A program made the translations under genes and the position numbers. From a virus: 50,421 nt of DNA. Each line of letters begins with the position of its first letter. The first letter of the stretch is position 1. The notes below the pieces were generated by a model. The model did no database searches and was not told the origin of the DNA. It saw nothing but the letters and a program-made list of their open reading frames with translations. The stretch lies in IMG/VR virus record IMGVR_UViG_3300031974_001089, positions 1 through 50,421 of that record; one strand, written 5' to 3'. Of the stretch, positions 6,253-15,954 are shown piece after piece.

Positions 6253-7605
6253 TTAACCTAATGGTTTAAGTTTTGATAATGCCTCTGAATATCTAGCAAT
6301 TGAAGGGTCTAAAACAGGTTCTTTATCTTCTGATATTTCACCAGTTCCTTCTTCAATTATAGTGTCTTCAGAGATGGACTCACCTTCAACTGGGAAGTAA
6401 GCTTCTTTGATTTCTTGTACTTTCTCTTGAAAGTCTTCGATATCTTTAAAGTCTACACCATTTGATAATGATTCCATTTTCTCTTTTTGTGATTCAGATA
6501 AGTCTTTGCAGGCTTCTCTTATCACGTTACTTCTCTTAAGTTGGTCGTTTTCTTCAACAATTTCCATGTTTTTAGACACTTCACTGTCAAGTTTTTCTTC
6601 CATCTCATCGAGACGATTTGCGAGTTCATCGATAACGTTATACTTATCTTCAGGAACGTCAACATAGTGTTCTACGAACAATGTTTTTAATCCTTCGATA
6701 AAGTTTTCAGTCATCTCAGACCTCAAACCTCTTTCTATAGCAAGTTCGTTTTCTTTCGTCCACTCGTCTGCACAATAAGTAAGATACTTGTCAACTGCTT
6801 CCGCAAGGTCACCTTTAACTTTCTCTACTGAGGTTTTTAATTCTTCTGAGTATTGAGACTCAAGTTGTTCTTTAATTTCTGTAACTTTTGATGTTACAGC
6901 TGCTTTGAAGATTGTTTTAGCTTTTTCTTGATTTTCTTCTGAAAGGTCAAGTGCTTCTGAGATTGCAGATAGGTCGTCTTCTACTTCTATCTCGACTAAT
7001 GAAGATTCTAGAGCTGCAGAAGTTTCCTCGTCAACAGATTCTTCTTTGACTTCTTCTTCGTGTTCTTCTTCTTCTTCGTCTTCATACTTCTCAGCAAACT
7101 TAGCAACTTGTGCTTCGTCCATTGATTTAAGTGTTTCAACGATTTTTCTAGCGACTTCTGCTTTTGTCAAGGTTTCGTCAACTTCGTCTTCTGATATTTC
7201 ACCAAAAGTTTTTTGAAGTTCTTCTTTAGTCATTTCCTTCATATTGTTGACGATAGCTTTAATGTTCTCCATTTTAGATGTTGTAGCAACATCTTTCTTA
7301 GAATCTTCTTCACCTTCTTTGATTTTTTCCATCTTTTCAGGTTTGTCTGCACCTTTCTTCTGAGCGTCACCTTCGTTAGAAGGAGCTTTCTCAGCAGCTT
7401 TTACTGATGCAACAGCTTTGTCAACAGGATTTTCTTCAGGTTTGACGACATCACCCTTTCCGCTTTCGATTTTCTCAGCGTCGGATGACCCTTGTTTTAC
7501 TGGCTTCTTGTCACCATCTTCTGCTTTAGCGTTAGGCTGTTGACCTTCCTCTAATGCATCTACAGTTTCTTCAACTGTATCTAGGTTTGTTTCTAACTCT
7601 GCCAT
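6253..7605 (-). CDS. gp22: Prohead core scaffold gp22
   Basis: The internal scaffold around which the capsid assembles; in T4 it is digested by gp21. At 450 aa it is much longer than T4 gp22 (269). It is extremely acidic and helical, with a Glu run near residues 175-190, long predicted coiled coils (about 210-370), and a low-complexity Lys/Glu/Asp N-terminus. Its place between gp21 and gp23 fixes the identity. A late box 29 bases upstream and a GGAGA ribosome-binding site indicate strong late expression, probably shared with gp23, which starts 20 bases downstream. Confidence 0.9.
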   Translation of the reverse strand: MAELETNLDTVEETVDALEEGQQPNAKAEDGDKKPVKQGSSDAEKIESGKGDVVKPEENPVDKAVASVKAAEKAPSNEGDAQKKGADKPEKMEKIKEGEEDSKKDVATTSKMENIKAIVNNMKEMTKEELQKTFGEISEDEVDETLTKAEVARKIVETLKSMDEAQVAKFAEKYEDEEEEEHEEEVKEESVDEETSAALESSLVEIEVEDDLSAISEALDLSEENQEKAKTIFKAAVTSKVTEIKEQLESQYSEELKTSVEKVKGDLAEAVDKYLTYCADEWTKENELAIERGLRSEMTENFIEGLKTLFVEHYVDVPEDKYNVIDELANRLDEMEEKLDSEVSKNMEIVEENDQLKRSNVIREACKDLSESQKEKMESLSNGVDFKDIEDFQEKVQEIKEAYFPVEGESISEDTIIEEGTGEISEDKEPVLDPSIARYSEALSKLKPLG

Positions 7606-7633
7606 GTTTTTCTCCTGTTTGAGTTTACTTTTT

Positions 7634-7641
7634 TATTTATA
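7634..7641 (-). promoter_or_regulatory. T4-type late promoter box for gp22-gp23
   Basis: TATAAATA on the minus strand, with predicted +1 a G at 7628. The leader of about 23 bases contains AGGAGA. Confidence 0.75.
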
Positions 7642-7643
7642 TG

Positions 7644-8297
7644 TTAGAGACTCTCAACGAACCTCTTCCATTGTCTAATTGTGACTTCTTCCAACTTATT
7701 TGACTTCGCAGACCGTATTTCGTCCCGCATTTGGTCAAATTGTCTTGCAGTAAGTAATCCGTTCTCATATACCCACTCTGTACCTTCCATAATTCCGTTA
7801 ACGAAAGCTTCAGGTGCAGAAGGGTCTGCAACGATATCACCTGCTGTTGCAAGTTGAAAGTCATCTTTTACATATTGAGCACCACCTTTCTGTTCTAGTG
7901 AACCAAGTCCACGAGATGATACTCCCAATTTAGCACCGTCATCGATTAAATTTCTTACGATTTGACCGTTTGGTGTGCTTAAAATCTTTGCACGTCCCAC
8001 ATAATTGTTACCATCTTCTTCTAATTTGGTAATCATATGAGACACTTTGTCTAAATTGATAGTCGGCCCTTCGGGGTGTCCTAACTCACCGAATGCTCTA
8101 TCCTTTTCAACGAATTCTTTTACGTAACGTTTTACTTCTTTCTGCATAACCTCTTTAGGATATACTCTTCCGTTACGGTTTTTAATTTCGGATTGCATAA
8201 AAATACCTTCAATAAAGTATTCTTTTTGTCCTTTTTCGTTCTCCTCTATAATTACTGGAGAAACACTGTAGTCATTAAACTCTGATATTAATTTCAT
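7644..8297 (-). CDS. gp21: Prohead core protease gp21
   Basis: The serine protease that matures the T4-like prohead by cutting after (L/I)-x-Glu. This 217-aa protein matches T4 gp21 in length (212). The catalytic blocks are visible: GELGHPEG with His74, and LGVSSRGLG with the nucleophile at Ser127/Ser128, the herpesvirus-assemblin-like arrangement. The N-terminal block RNGRVYPKEVM is typical. The start overlaps the upstream 101-aa gene by 23 bases, suggesting coupled translation. Confidence 0.95.
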   Translation of the reverse strand: MKLISEFNDYSVSPVIIEENEKGQKEYFIEGIFMQSEIKNRNGRVYPKEVMQKEVKRYVKEFVEKDRAFGELGHPEGPTINLDKVSHMITKLEEDGNNYVGRAKILSTPNGQIVRNLIDDGAKLGVSSRGLGSLEQKGGAQYVKDDFQLATAGDIVADPSAPEAFVNGIMEGTEWVYENGLLTARQFDQMRDEIRSAKSNKLEEVTIRQWKRFVESL

Positions 8298-8580
8298 TGA
8301 AAATTTCCTCTATGTCTATATTTTCTTCTTCTGACATTTGTTTTATGACACTCTTCATGGATTTCATTTCCGTCTCTGCAGATTTTAAATCCTTGTATGT
8401 TGCACCTCCGAAGTCCTGTCCATCTACGTATACATGAACTTTACCCCTATACTCGGTGTAAGTAATCTTAATATTCTTACCACCAATCTTTACAACATCA
8501 GATTTCAGTTCTTTGTGTCCACGAGGTAATTTAAACTTTGCCTCGTTTAACTCAACACTGATTTCTGCAAACGATTTCAT
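8275..8580 (-). CDS. Prohead-associated small protein, conserved in marine T4-like phages
   Basis: A 101-aa protein between the gp67-like and gp21 genes. The start, with KFKLPRGHKELKS, and the following beta-rich block (KITYTEYRGKVHVYVDGQ) with a helical acidic tail recall small proteins found at this spot in cyanophage genomes. It overlaps gp21 by 23 bases and abuts the upstream gene through a TAATG junction. It may be a core protein comparable to T4 gp68, but sequence similarity to gp68 is not obvious. Confidence 0.72.
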   Translation of the reverse strand: MKSFAEISVELNEAKFKLPRGHKELKSDVVKIGGKNIKITYTEYRGKVHVYVDGQDFGGATYKDLKSAETEMKSMKSVIKQMSEEENIDIEEIFNEINIRV

Positions 8581-8765
8581 TACTGAGCTTCACCTGTCGG
8601 TTCATCTTGAGATTTATCCATCCAATCTACTTGCATTTCGACTCTTTTCATGTCGATTGCTTCTGCAGATTTTTGTTTGATTCCGTCAAAGACTTGGTCT
8701 TTTGCAGTATCTAACTTACCCGCTTCAATTGAATTGACTATTTCTTTTGCAATTTCACTACTCAT
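8580..8765 (-). CDS. gp67-like prohead core protein
   Basis: A 61-aa, helical, charged protein directly after the portal gene, where T4 and marine relatives carry gp67, a small core component cut by gp21. It starts MSSEIAKEIVNSIEAGKLD and ends in a Glu/Gln-rich tail. Size (T4 gp67 is 80 aa), composition and position support the call; direct sequence similarity is weak. Confidence 0.65.
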   Translation of the reverse strand: MSSEIAKEIVNSIEAGKLDTAKDQVFDGIKQKSAEAIDMKRVEMQVDWMDKSQDEPTGEAQ

Positions 8766-8768
8766 TTA

Positions 8769-10304
8769 TTAAAATCCTCCGAAGTCATCTTCGCCTTTTT
8801 CATCTGATTGTCCCTCTCCTTCTTTGGAGATTTGTTTATCAATTAATTTAATGTCTTCTTCCGTCTGTCTTAGAATGTATTTTCTAACATATTCTTTAGA
8901 AAAATACTCCCCAACATAGTCGGAAATATTTGAGAGAGTATCTAATCTCTCTCTTATTATCTCTGCATCTTTCAACTCTGTAAAGTGGTTGTCCGTTGCA
9001 AAGTCGTACTGAAGAAAGTCTTTGATTTCATCAAATTCGTCTCCAGTTGTGATTTCCTTAAGAACTAATTGTGTCTTAAGAATATCTGTAAAAACTCTTG
9101 CAAACTTCTTCTGAAGTCTGTTTGTGAACTTATTAAATTTAAGTTCGTCTCTAGAAATTTCAGACGCACGACCCATATTGAATCCATTGTCTGCTTCCAT
9201 TCTAGAGGCAGGAACATTTAGTGATTGATATAGTTTCTTCTTAAAGTATTCTATATCTGCAATATCATCTAAATTCTGTCCGCCTGGAAGTGTAGTAATC
9301 TCTGTTCCTCTACCACCTTCTCTTCTAGGTAACCAAAAATCTTCCAACATACTCATATGTTTTCTATCGTCTTTGATTTCACCTGTATCTGCATTATAAA
9401 CCAATTTGTTTTTGTATCGGTTCATAACGTCTGCAAGATACTGTTCTGCCTTTGCTTTTGGAAGGTTACCTACGTCAATGTAGAATATCCTTCTTTCGGG
9501 AGCTCTTGATATCCTATAGATAACAAGTGCATCTTCCAACATTGCTAACTGATTTGCAGTCTTCAATGCTTTGTGCAGATACCCGATAACTACATTTTTA
9601 GTGTAGTCAAGTAAACCCGAAGTTGTATATGTTACAGCTTCAGGTGCAATTTTAACTGTCGTCCCTTCGGTCGCAGTAGATTTATCGAATCCTCTGTCGT
9701 TAAACATAAAGAATTCTTCAACCCTTTTAATTCTATCTATCTTAGTCTTAGGGTCTTTTTCCTTTTCAATATTTCTAACCTTCTTAATTTTAATCGGGTC
9801 AATATTTCTTAGGTCTACTAATCCTAACTTAGGTCGTTTACTATCAACAACCTTATGGAAGTATATCCTTCCATCTACGTACCATTTTCTGAATAATTCA
9901 TGAGAGTTCTGATTGAACTTCATTAGAGATAAGATGTGATTAAACTCTTCTTGTATCTTCGATTTGATACTGTCAGAGAGTTTTACATCTCTGAGGTCAA
10001 GGGTCACTATCTTATCTGATGTGTCAGAAGTGATACACTCATTGACTATATCTTCGATTGCCGAATCACACTCGGGAACCAAAGAGGTTTCTCGGTATCT
10101 ACGAATGAGTTCTGCCTCATTCTTGACACCACCTTCCATATCGACATACGACCCATAGGCTGCACCCGATACGAAACCACTTTGTTGTTCAATGACGGGA
10201 GTCCCGTCATCGTCAACTGGTGGGACAAAGGACTTTTGATTCTTGTCCTCTGTCGTTCTTAAATCGTCTTTCTTACGATTTATTTCAAAACCTAAAATTT
10301 CCAT
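8769..10304 (-). CDS. gp20: Portal vertex protein gp20
   Basis: The dodecameric portal that nucleates prohead assembly and through which DNA is packaged. It is 511 aa, against 524 in T4. Conserved blocks are RYRETSLVPECDSAIEDIVN, YRISRAPERRIFYIDVGNLP, the AEQYL block with KNKLVYN, and LPGGQNLDDIADIEYFKKK. The C-terminus is acidic. There is no Shine-Dalgarno sequence: the late box TATAAATA ends exactly 5 bases before the ATG, so the late mRNA may be leaderless. Confidence 0.96.
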   Translation of the reverse strand: MEILGFEINRKKDDLRTTEDKNQKSFVPPVDDDGTPVIEQQSGFVSGAAYGSYVDMEGGVKNEAELIRRYRETSLVPECDSAIEDIVNECITSDTSDKIVTLDLRDVKLSDSIKSKIQEEFNHILSLMKFNQNSHELFRKWYVDGRIYFHKVVDSKRPKLGLVDLRNIDPIKIKKVRNIEKEKDPKTKIDRIKRVEEFFMFNDRGFDKSTATEGTTVKIAPEAVTYTTSGLLDYTKNVVIGYLHKALKTANQLAMLEDALVIYRISRAPERRIFYIDVGNLPKAKAEQYLADVMNRYKNKLVYNADTGEIKDDRKHMSMLEDFWLPRREGGRGTEITTLPGGQNLDDIADIEYFKKKLYQSLNVPASRMEADNGFNMGRASEISRDELKFNKFTNRLQKKFARVFTDILKTQLVLKEITTGDEFDEIKDFLQYDFATDNHFTELKDAEIIRERLDTLSNISDYVGEYFSKEYVRKYILRQTEEDIKLIDKQISKEGEGQSDEKGEDDFGGF

Positions 10305-10309
10305 ACTAA

Positions 10310-10317
10310 TATTTATA
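10310..10317 (-). promoter_or_regulatory. Late promoter box abutting gp20 start
   Basis: TATAAATA, five bases, then ATG. Predicted +1 is the A of the start codon. A 5-bp inverted repeat (ACCAC/GTGGT, 10318-10333) lies directly upstream of the box. Confidence 0.7.
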
Positions 10318-10349
10318 CCACATTATAGTGGTCTTTTTCACGGTAAACG

Positions 10350-10847
10350 TTATTGAACTCTTTCCCAGTGAGAAAAAGTAAAGTCAACTGTAAATTCCTC
10401 AAGTGCATCAACTGTATCGTAAGATAGTTCGATTGCACCTATATTTTTAGGGAACATGTTGAAAAACTCGTATCTCGCAAGGACAGAATCATCTTTGTTT
10501 AATTGTTCTACAAAGGCTCTAGAAATAAGATAGTCTGTAGAGGTTGAACCTTCTCCACTATCCATAGCTTGAATCTCTTCTTGCCATGCTTCTAGACCAC
10601 TTCTTACTGAGAACTCAACATCGTTGATTACTGTAATCTGCCAATCTTCGAATGTTCTCTCACCAGCAAGTTTAAGATTGTGTCCTCTGAAAGGAACTAC
10701 AACTTCTCCTAAAGTTCCTGCTGGGATATTAGCAGCTTTACATAAGAACTCAATCTTATTACCAGCTCTTGGTATAAAAACTTTAAATCGGTTAGCACGT
10801 GGGCCTCCACCGATAAGTTGTGCTTTAAATTGGTCTATAGTTGCCAT
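10350..10847 (-). CDS. gp19: Tail tube protein gp19
   Basis: The stacked hexamer subunit of the inner tail tube, 165 aa against 163 in T4. Typical blocks are PRANRFKVFIP, the segment with CKAANIPAGTLGEVVVPFRG, the TFEDWQITVIND strand, and the final FTVDFTFSHWERV. An AAGGAGA ribosome-binding site precedes the ATG. It follows the sheath gene by 10 bases. Confidence 0.95.
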   Translation of the reverse strand: MATIDQFKAQLIGGGPRANRFKVFIPRAGNKIEFLCKAANIPAGTLGEVVVPFRGHNLKLAGERTFEDWQITVINDVEFSVRSGLEAWQEEIQAMDSGEGSTSTDYLISRAFVEQLNKDDSVLARYEFFNMFPKNIGAIELSYDTVDALEEFTVDFTFSHWERVQ

Positions 10848-10857
10848 TTATTTCTCC

Positions 10858-12846
10858 TTAAACTGCACTGTAAATTTCTTCAAACTCGACACCACTTCTA
10901 GCAGCAACAAAGTTTAAAGTTATAAAATTAATACTTCTAGCAGGTTTCACAAAGATAGAACATACAAATTCATTTCTATCTATAACTGTATCAGTGTTGT
11001 TAGTTTCATCACATAATACTGAGAAGTCTACTAGACCTCGTCTGTTCTTAACGTCTCTTAGGAAAGGTTCTACAGCAGCACGGAACTGAGCTCTTGTGAA
11101 TGCATCGTTGAATTCAAAGAGTTGTGATTTCGCTGCAACTGCGATTGCTTTTTCTAATACTATGAACAACCTTCTTACGTTGATTCTATCAAAGGCAGAA
11201 GGTGAAGTTAGTGCTGTTTTATCTCCAAATAATACTGTACCTTGGCCTGGGAAGGTAACAATTGGATTAATCCTTGCACGATATAAGTCATCTCTAGATG
11301 ATTGTGAAGGATTGAACGCAAGTTTAGTAATACCTAGGTATTGACCTCTTGAGAAACCAGCAGGTGAAAACCATGGGTCTCTTAATAAGTCTGACCTTGC
11401 CATAATACCTGCTGTATGACCGTTAGAGGGCACGTAGCAGTATTTGTCGTTATATCTATCATATTGGTACACCCAACCACTGTCTAACACTGCATATGAG
11501 GAAGAAGTGACTGAAGCGTAGTCAGCAATAACGTTTGTTGATTGTGTTGATTCACTTGATACACCAACTACTGATGCACGTCTAGGTGAACATATAACCA
11601 TGCAGTCTTTTCTGTTTTCTGCAATTTGAATAATTTGGTTAACAATTGAATTGTGGTCTGCAAGAATGTCTTGTGAAACTCCTGAACCATTATCTGTTCT
11701 TGTTGAACCTACGATTAAGAATGACACGTCTACTGTTTCTGCATCACCGAAATGGTCTTGATATGCACCATATTTCTCACCAGCAGTAGGAACTCTTCCG
11801 TCTACTCCACCACCAAGTGATGAAATTATAACTGAAGAAGGTCTTCCAAAAGCTGTTGTAGCAGATTGTAAGTGTGTTCTTGTTTCATTTGCAGTTGTAA
11901 GTAGGTCTGTTGAATGACCTGACCAGTAAATGTAGTCTGAACTTCTTGCAACTACGTTTTTGTAGTAGTTTGATTGTCCTTGACTGTCTTTACTATCTGA
12001 TGCAAGTGATACGAAACCATAAGTTTCTAAAATTGTGTTTTTAATTCCTGAGAATTCTCCGTCTTCGTCTGAAACTACTATGTGAATTTCGTCAGCTGAA
12101 CCACCAGCGGCAGTTGCAGTACCCGATGTAGCAGGTGCTTTATCGAATGAACTGTAGAATTCCCAATATCTATCTACGTTAGCACCTGAGGCAACTAATG
12201 CAGTTAGACCTGTTCCAGCAGGTTGACCGATTGCTTCAACTACTATTGAAGTTCCATCGGGTTTTGAAGTTACTCTGTATTCAGTATTATGACCAGCAAA
12301 CTTAACAATGTCTCTTACAAAGAAAACTGATGAATCAGTAACCGAAATGGTTGTCTGTCCAACTGACTCTTGTGAAGAGGTTGTTGTTACTGCATCATTG
12401 AAATATGCGTCTGAAGACCCACATACTGATACTTTTAATGAGTTTCCTAAAGAACCTGCGTATTTTGCAGTCCAATTACCAACTGTTCCAGCTTGTGAAC
12501 CGTCTTGGTAAGTATTGACATAATCGTCATTGTTCTTTAGTAATGCAGTCCCACTTGATGAGTTTGCATTGTTTAATTGAGATGTGTTGATTCTAACGAC
12601 TCTAAGTGATGAACCATACTTTAGAAATGCTTCCGCTGAATAGAAGTCCTCTGCTCCAGCGTCGGAATTAGCAGGTTGATAGAAATTATCAACTAAACCC
12701 TTTGAATCTGAAACTGTTACTACTTCACCAACAGGGCCCCATTGGAAATGTCCAGCAAATGCACCTGTAGTCGATGAAACGGCTGGAACAACATTAGTCA
12801 GGTCTATCTCGGAGACCTGAACGCCTGGTGATACTTGAAATGCCAT
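10858..12846 (-). CDS. gp18: Contractile tail sheath protein gp18
   Basis: The sheath subunit that contracts around the tube. It is 662 aa, almost equal to T4 gp18 (659). The N-terminal SPGVQVSEIDLTNVVP and C-terminal blocks (GDKTALTSPSAFDRINVRRL, VEPFLRDVKNRRGL) are sheath hallmarks; the C-terminal domain makes the handshake between subunits. The central region is variable and Ser/Thr/Gly rich. It has its own late promoter and an AGGAG ribosome-binding site. Confidence 0.96.
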   Translation of the reverse strand: MAFQVSPGVQVSEIDLTNVVPAVSSTTGAFAGHFQWGPVGEVVTVSDSKGLVDNFYQPANSDAGAEDFYSAEAFLKYGSSLRVVRINTSQLNNANSSSGTALLKNNDDYVNTYQDGSQAGTVGNWTAKYAGSLGNSLKVSVCGSSDAYFNDAVTTTSSQESVGQTTISVTDSSVFFVRDIVKFAGHNTEYRVTSKPDGTSIVVEAIGQPAGTGLTALVASGANVDRYWEFYSSFDKAPATSGTATAAGGSADEIHIVVSDEDGEFSGIKNTILETYGFVSLASDSKDSQGQSNYYKNVVARSSDYIYWSGHSTDLLTTANETRTHLQSATTAFGRPSSVIISSLGGGVDGRVPTAGEKYGAYQDHFGDAETVDVSFLIVGSTRTDNGSGVSQDILADHNSIVNQIIQIAENRKDCMVICSPRRASVVGVSSESTQSTNVIADYASVTSSSYAVLDSGWVYQYDRYNDKYCYVPSNGHTAGIMARSDLLRDPWFSPAGFSRGQYLGITKLAFNPSQSSRDDLYRARINPIVTFPGQGTVLFGDKTALTSPSAFDRINVRRLFIVLEKAIAVAAKSQLFEFNDAFTRAQFRAAVEPFLRDVKNRRGLVDFSVLCDETNNTDTVIDRNEFVCSIFVKPARSINFITLNFVAARSGVEFEEIYSAV

Positions 12847-12885
12847 ACTTTTACTCCTGTTAATGTAAAAAGTTGTTTACTGTTT

Positions 12886-12893
12886 TATTTATA
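12886..12893 (-). promoter_or_regulatory. T4-type late promoter box for gp18-gp19
   Basis: TATAAATA on the minus strand in the gap between terminase and sheath genes. Predicted +1 is a G at 12880, giving a 34-base leader with AGGAG. Confidence 0.75.
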
Positions 12894-12912
12894 ACTTTAA
12901 ATAACCCAACAA

Positions 12913-14514
12913 CTATAATTTAATTGGTATATCCATATTTTTATGATACCAACGGTCTCCTTCAGTGTCCACAAAGGTATCTGACTGGGTCTCCCCGTCA
13001 AATATACCAGCTGGTAGTAAATCATCTTCGATTAACCTTTGTTGTTCTGAATACAATAAATCTTTAACTTGTGTATCTGTTAAATGATAAAAGTATTCAG
13101 TCGTTACAAACCAACTGAATAACACCAAATTCATGACCATATCGTCATTATAACCTCTATCCGCTTCCCAACTGTTTCCCTTATGGACAAAAGTCATAAG
13201 TTCTGTAATCGTGTGTCTATCGTTAAGGATAAGTCTATTCTCTTCTAATAACTCTTTCAGTGTGGAACAACCGATACGTTTAATTTTACGGGACATAGTC
13301 ACTCCTATGTCTTCCGCTTTTAATTGTCCTTGGACAAAAACATTCGGATATTCTATGTCATAGTGCAATTGATTTGCTACTGTTCCACCCTCTGCATTAT
13401 TTTCAATAATAACGATTGGTTCATTATAATGTTTAACATACTTATTTATAATATCGGGGAAGAGAAGAGGACTTATCATATTATCTCTATAGCAACACAC
13501 TTGTTTAAAGGGACTTGTAGTCACATCTATAATTGTAAACGAAGAGAAGTCCATACCTCTACCCTTAGATACGTCTACCGTACAAACATATCTATGACCC
13601 TCTTTTGGTTTTTCATAGAGAAACAGATTGTCTTTATTCCAATCAGGTTCTAACGCTCTCATACCAAGTAGTGTATTAGAATTGATAAGTGTATTACCTG
13701 TTCCTAAGAAACTGTTACCATACTCTTGTTCAAATTGTGCTTCTGAAGTGTTTGCAATAGTTTCTTTCTTCCATTCCTCGTCTCTGCCTGGCACGTCATA
13801 CCAGTTGATAAGAAAGGATTTATATTCCGATTGTTCGTGTACTGCACTTTCATATATCTTGTGGAACATATTACCCACACCGTTTGCAGTTGAGGTAATA
13901 ATAACCTTTGAGTCTTTACCTGATGTGACCACGGGATATGTTGCAGTATAGAATGTCTCTGCATCGTCTACGAATGCAAACTCGTCTAGATATAGTAAGT
14001 TAATTGATAGTCCACGAATTGAACTTGAAGAAGTTGCAGCTGCAACGACTTTACTATCATTTGCAAATTCTATTGACCCTTTGTTTAGAATCTTAACACC
14101 AGGCTGTAGGAAGAATGGAACAGACTCTAACATGGTTACGATACGTGCAATCATTTCCCTTGCAATTGCACCTTTGTTAGCAAGAACTGCTACAGTGACT
14201 TCGGGTTTAAATAGTAAGAACCATAACAAATATGCACAAGAAGTAATTGATTTACCACTCTGTCTACTTGCAAGAACCACATTGAAACGGTTTTTATCAT
14301 AGTGTTTGATTAGGTCTTCTTGATATCCACGAAGTGTAAAGGGAACCATACCCTCGTCCAGTGATATAATTTGTGTATAATTTTCTATAAAATGAGCAGG
14401 TTCTTCAGAACACTTTAAGTATTCTGCCATCTGTTTTTTAGTATACTGGGTTTCAATCCCAGCTCTTTTGATTAGATTATTACCTAGATAACCTTCATTT
14501 TTTGAATCAGTCAT
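12913..14514 (-). CDS. gp17: Terminase large subunit gp17
   Basis: The DNA packaging motor. At 533 aa it is shorter than T4 gp17 (610). ATPase motifs: Walker A ASRQSGKS at residues 82-89, Walker B LLYLDE at 173-178. The RNase H-like nuclease has a metal triad of Asp314 (CTVDVSKG), Glu371 (IIENNAEGG) and Asp458 (YNDDMVM). It overlaps the small-subunit gene by 8 bases. Confidence 0.97.
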   Translation of the reverse strand: MTDSKNEGYLGNNLIKRAGIETQYTKKQMAEYLKCSEEPAHFIENYTQIISLDEGMVPFTLRGYQEDLIKHYDKNRFNVVLASRQSGKSITSCAYLLWFLLFKPEVTVAVLANKGAIAREMIARIVTMLESVPFFLQPGVKILNKGSIEFANDSKVVAAATSSSSIRGLSINLLYLDEFAFVDDAETFYTATYPVVTSGKDSKVIITSTANGVGNMFHKIYESAVHEQSEYKSFLINWYDVPGRDEEWKKETIANTSEAQFEQEYGNSFLGTGNTLINSNTLLGMRALEPDWNKDNLFLYEKPKEGHRYVCTVDVSKGRGMDFSSFTIIDVTTSPFKQVCCYRDNMISPLLFPDIINKYVKHYNEPIVIIENNAEGGTVANQLHYDIEYPNVFVQGQLKAEDIGVTMSRKIKRIGCSTLKELLEENRLILNDRHTITELMTFVHKGNSWEADRGYNDDMVMNLVLFSWFVTTEYFYHLTDTQVKDLLYSEQQRLIEDDLLPAGIFDGETQSDTFVDTEGDRWYHKNMDIPIKL

Positions 14515-14914
14515 TTTTCTTTTCTTTCTTCAAAAACTTTTGCAGTTCTGAAGTAGAACCAACGTATAGGTGATTTTCAACTTTACCTATTCTTTGTTCG
14601 TCCTCTTTTTCTAAATCTTTAATTTTTTTCTGAACGTCTAGTAGTTTCTCTGCAGTATCGGCTACAGTCTTTATCAACTGTCCTGCGACTTCATATGCAC
14701 GTGGGTGTTCGGTTTCTTTGGATAGTTCAAGTATTCCATCGATTGCATCTTGACCCCTCTCTACGAGGTTGTAGAGGTTCTCACGAGCATATCTATAGTC
14801 CGTTTCCATGTTCTCTGCTCTAGAGGGTAGTTTGACTACTGCAGTTTCTTTTTTGAGACTGGTGTTAATATCTAAGAGAGAATTTAACTTATCATCTATT
14901 GGTTCTTTTGTCAT
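14507..14914 (-). CDS. gp16: Terminase small subunit gp16
   Basis: It regulates the packaging motor and recognises DNA. It is 135 aa (T4: 164). The signature block DYRYARENLYNLVERGQDA, then LSKETEHPRAYEVAGQLIK, is the central oligomerisation helix pair of gp16; the C-terminus is strongly charged. It overlaps the terminase large subunit by 8 bases and follows gp15 closely. Confidence 0.95.
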   Translation of the reverse strand: MTKEPIDDKLNSLLDINTSLKKETAVVKLPSRAENMETDYRYARENLYNLVERGQDAIDGILELSKETEHPRAYEVAGQLIKTVADTAEKLLDVQKKIKDLEKEDEQRIGKVENHLYVGSTSELQKFLKKEKKND

Positions 14915-14916
14915 AT

Positions 14917-15954
14917 TTAATTGTCATTGGTTTCACTAAAGCTTTCTTTAGCACCGTCATCATAAAATGTCACTGTTTCTGCAACAACGAATGTATCTGT
15001 TGGGTCTACTGAACCTACAAATTTAAGTGTAGTGTTTGCATCTATTGTAACTGCACTTGACACTACGATTGATAATTTATCACTTGCAATTGAAGATACT
15101 GTTGGATTGGTTGCATTTCCTGTTCCAAATACTTCGTCATTTACACTTATCTTTGTATTTATTGCATTTGCAAAAGTGATTGTTGTGGAGTTTGACACTG
15201 CATTACATATCTCTGCAAACGCAGGTTCATAATGTTTAACCTCTTTGACCAATCCACTTGAATTAATTTCTGAAGTTGTGAAACTTGCATTACCAGTGTT
15301 AATGTATTCTCTCTCAATAACACTCTTAATAATGTTTCCAGTGTAAACAGGGCCGAAGAAGTATAATTTCATAGTAAATTCTAGTGTGTATTCAATAACA
15401 CGTCTTTCTTCAAATCCACCTTCATATGTGTCTTCCATTGCAACACTATTCAGTGTTATTGGAACGTCTCTAGTATCTGACATAGAGTCAATCATTTTCA
15501 TTGTGACTGTATATTCGGGTTGAAAATATGGTAAAATTTGTTCTACAATCTGTAATGCATCATTCATATTCTTTGCAAGAATACTAAGTGTAAAGTTTAA
15601 ATTGTATGGTGCTGGATTGTATTGATAAGAACGTTTTACATTATCTGCATCTAATTCAGATTTTGAATGTCTTATTAATTTGTTTTGTTGTCTTGTGGGG
15701 TCATATTCAAAACCACCAAGTTCGAATGCAATTCTTGGTAATGATATTGCACTTCTATTATTATCAGAAAGGTTTGGTTCTTCTTGTAGTCTTTCAAGGA
15801 ACTTTTGTTTTGGGCCGTATGATATAGGAACTTTAACTATACTTAATACAGTTCCGTCTTCCTTTGTTTTCTTTAATGTAATATTATTAAACAGTGTTCC
15901 AAAGATAGACACGGCTCTCTTAATTGTTTCATTATAAAAATGTGTTCCAAACAT
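14917..15954 (-). CDS. gp15: Tail sheath stabilizer and completion protein gp15
   Basis: It caps the tail and joins it to the neck. It is 345 aa, against 272 in T4. The N-terminal block MFGTHFYNETIKRAVSIFGT and IVKVPISYGPKQKFLERL are diagnostic. The extra length is at the C-terminus (about residues 230-345), a Ser/Thr/Val/Asn-rich beta region that looks like an added decoration module. The start overlaps the gp14 stop as TAATG. Confidence 0.94.
   Translation of the reverse strand: MFGTHFYNETIKRAVSIFGTLFNNITLKKTKEDGTVLSIVKVPISYGPKQKFLERLQEEPNLSDNNRSAISLPRIAFELGGFEYDPTRQQNKLIRHSKSELDADNVKRSYQYNPAPYNLNFTLSILAKNMNDALQIVEQILPYFQPEYTVTMKMIDSMSDTRDVPITLNSVAMEDTYEGGFEERRVIEYTLEFTMKLYFFGPVYTGNIIKSVIEREYINTGNASFTTSEINSSGLVKEVKHYEPAFAEICNAVSNSTTITFANAINTKISVNDEVFGTGNATNPTVSSIASDKLSIVVSSAVTIDANTTLKFVGSVDPTDTFVVAETVTFYDDGAKESFSETNDN

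Noticed and set aside
13443-13450. TATAAATA box inside the terminase large-subunit gene
   Set aside because: No gene start follows within a plausible distance; probably a chance match in AT-rich coding sequence.
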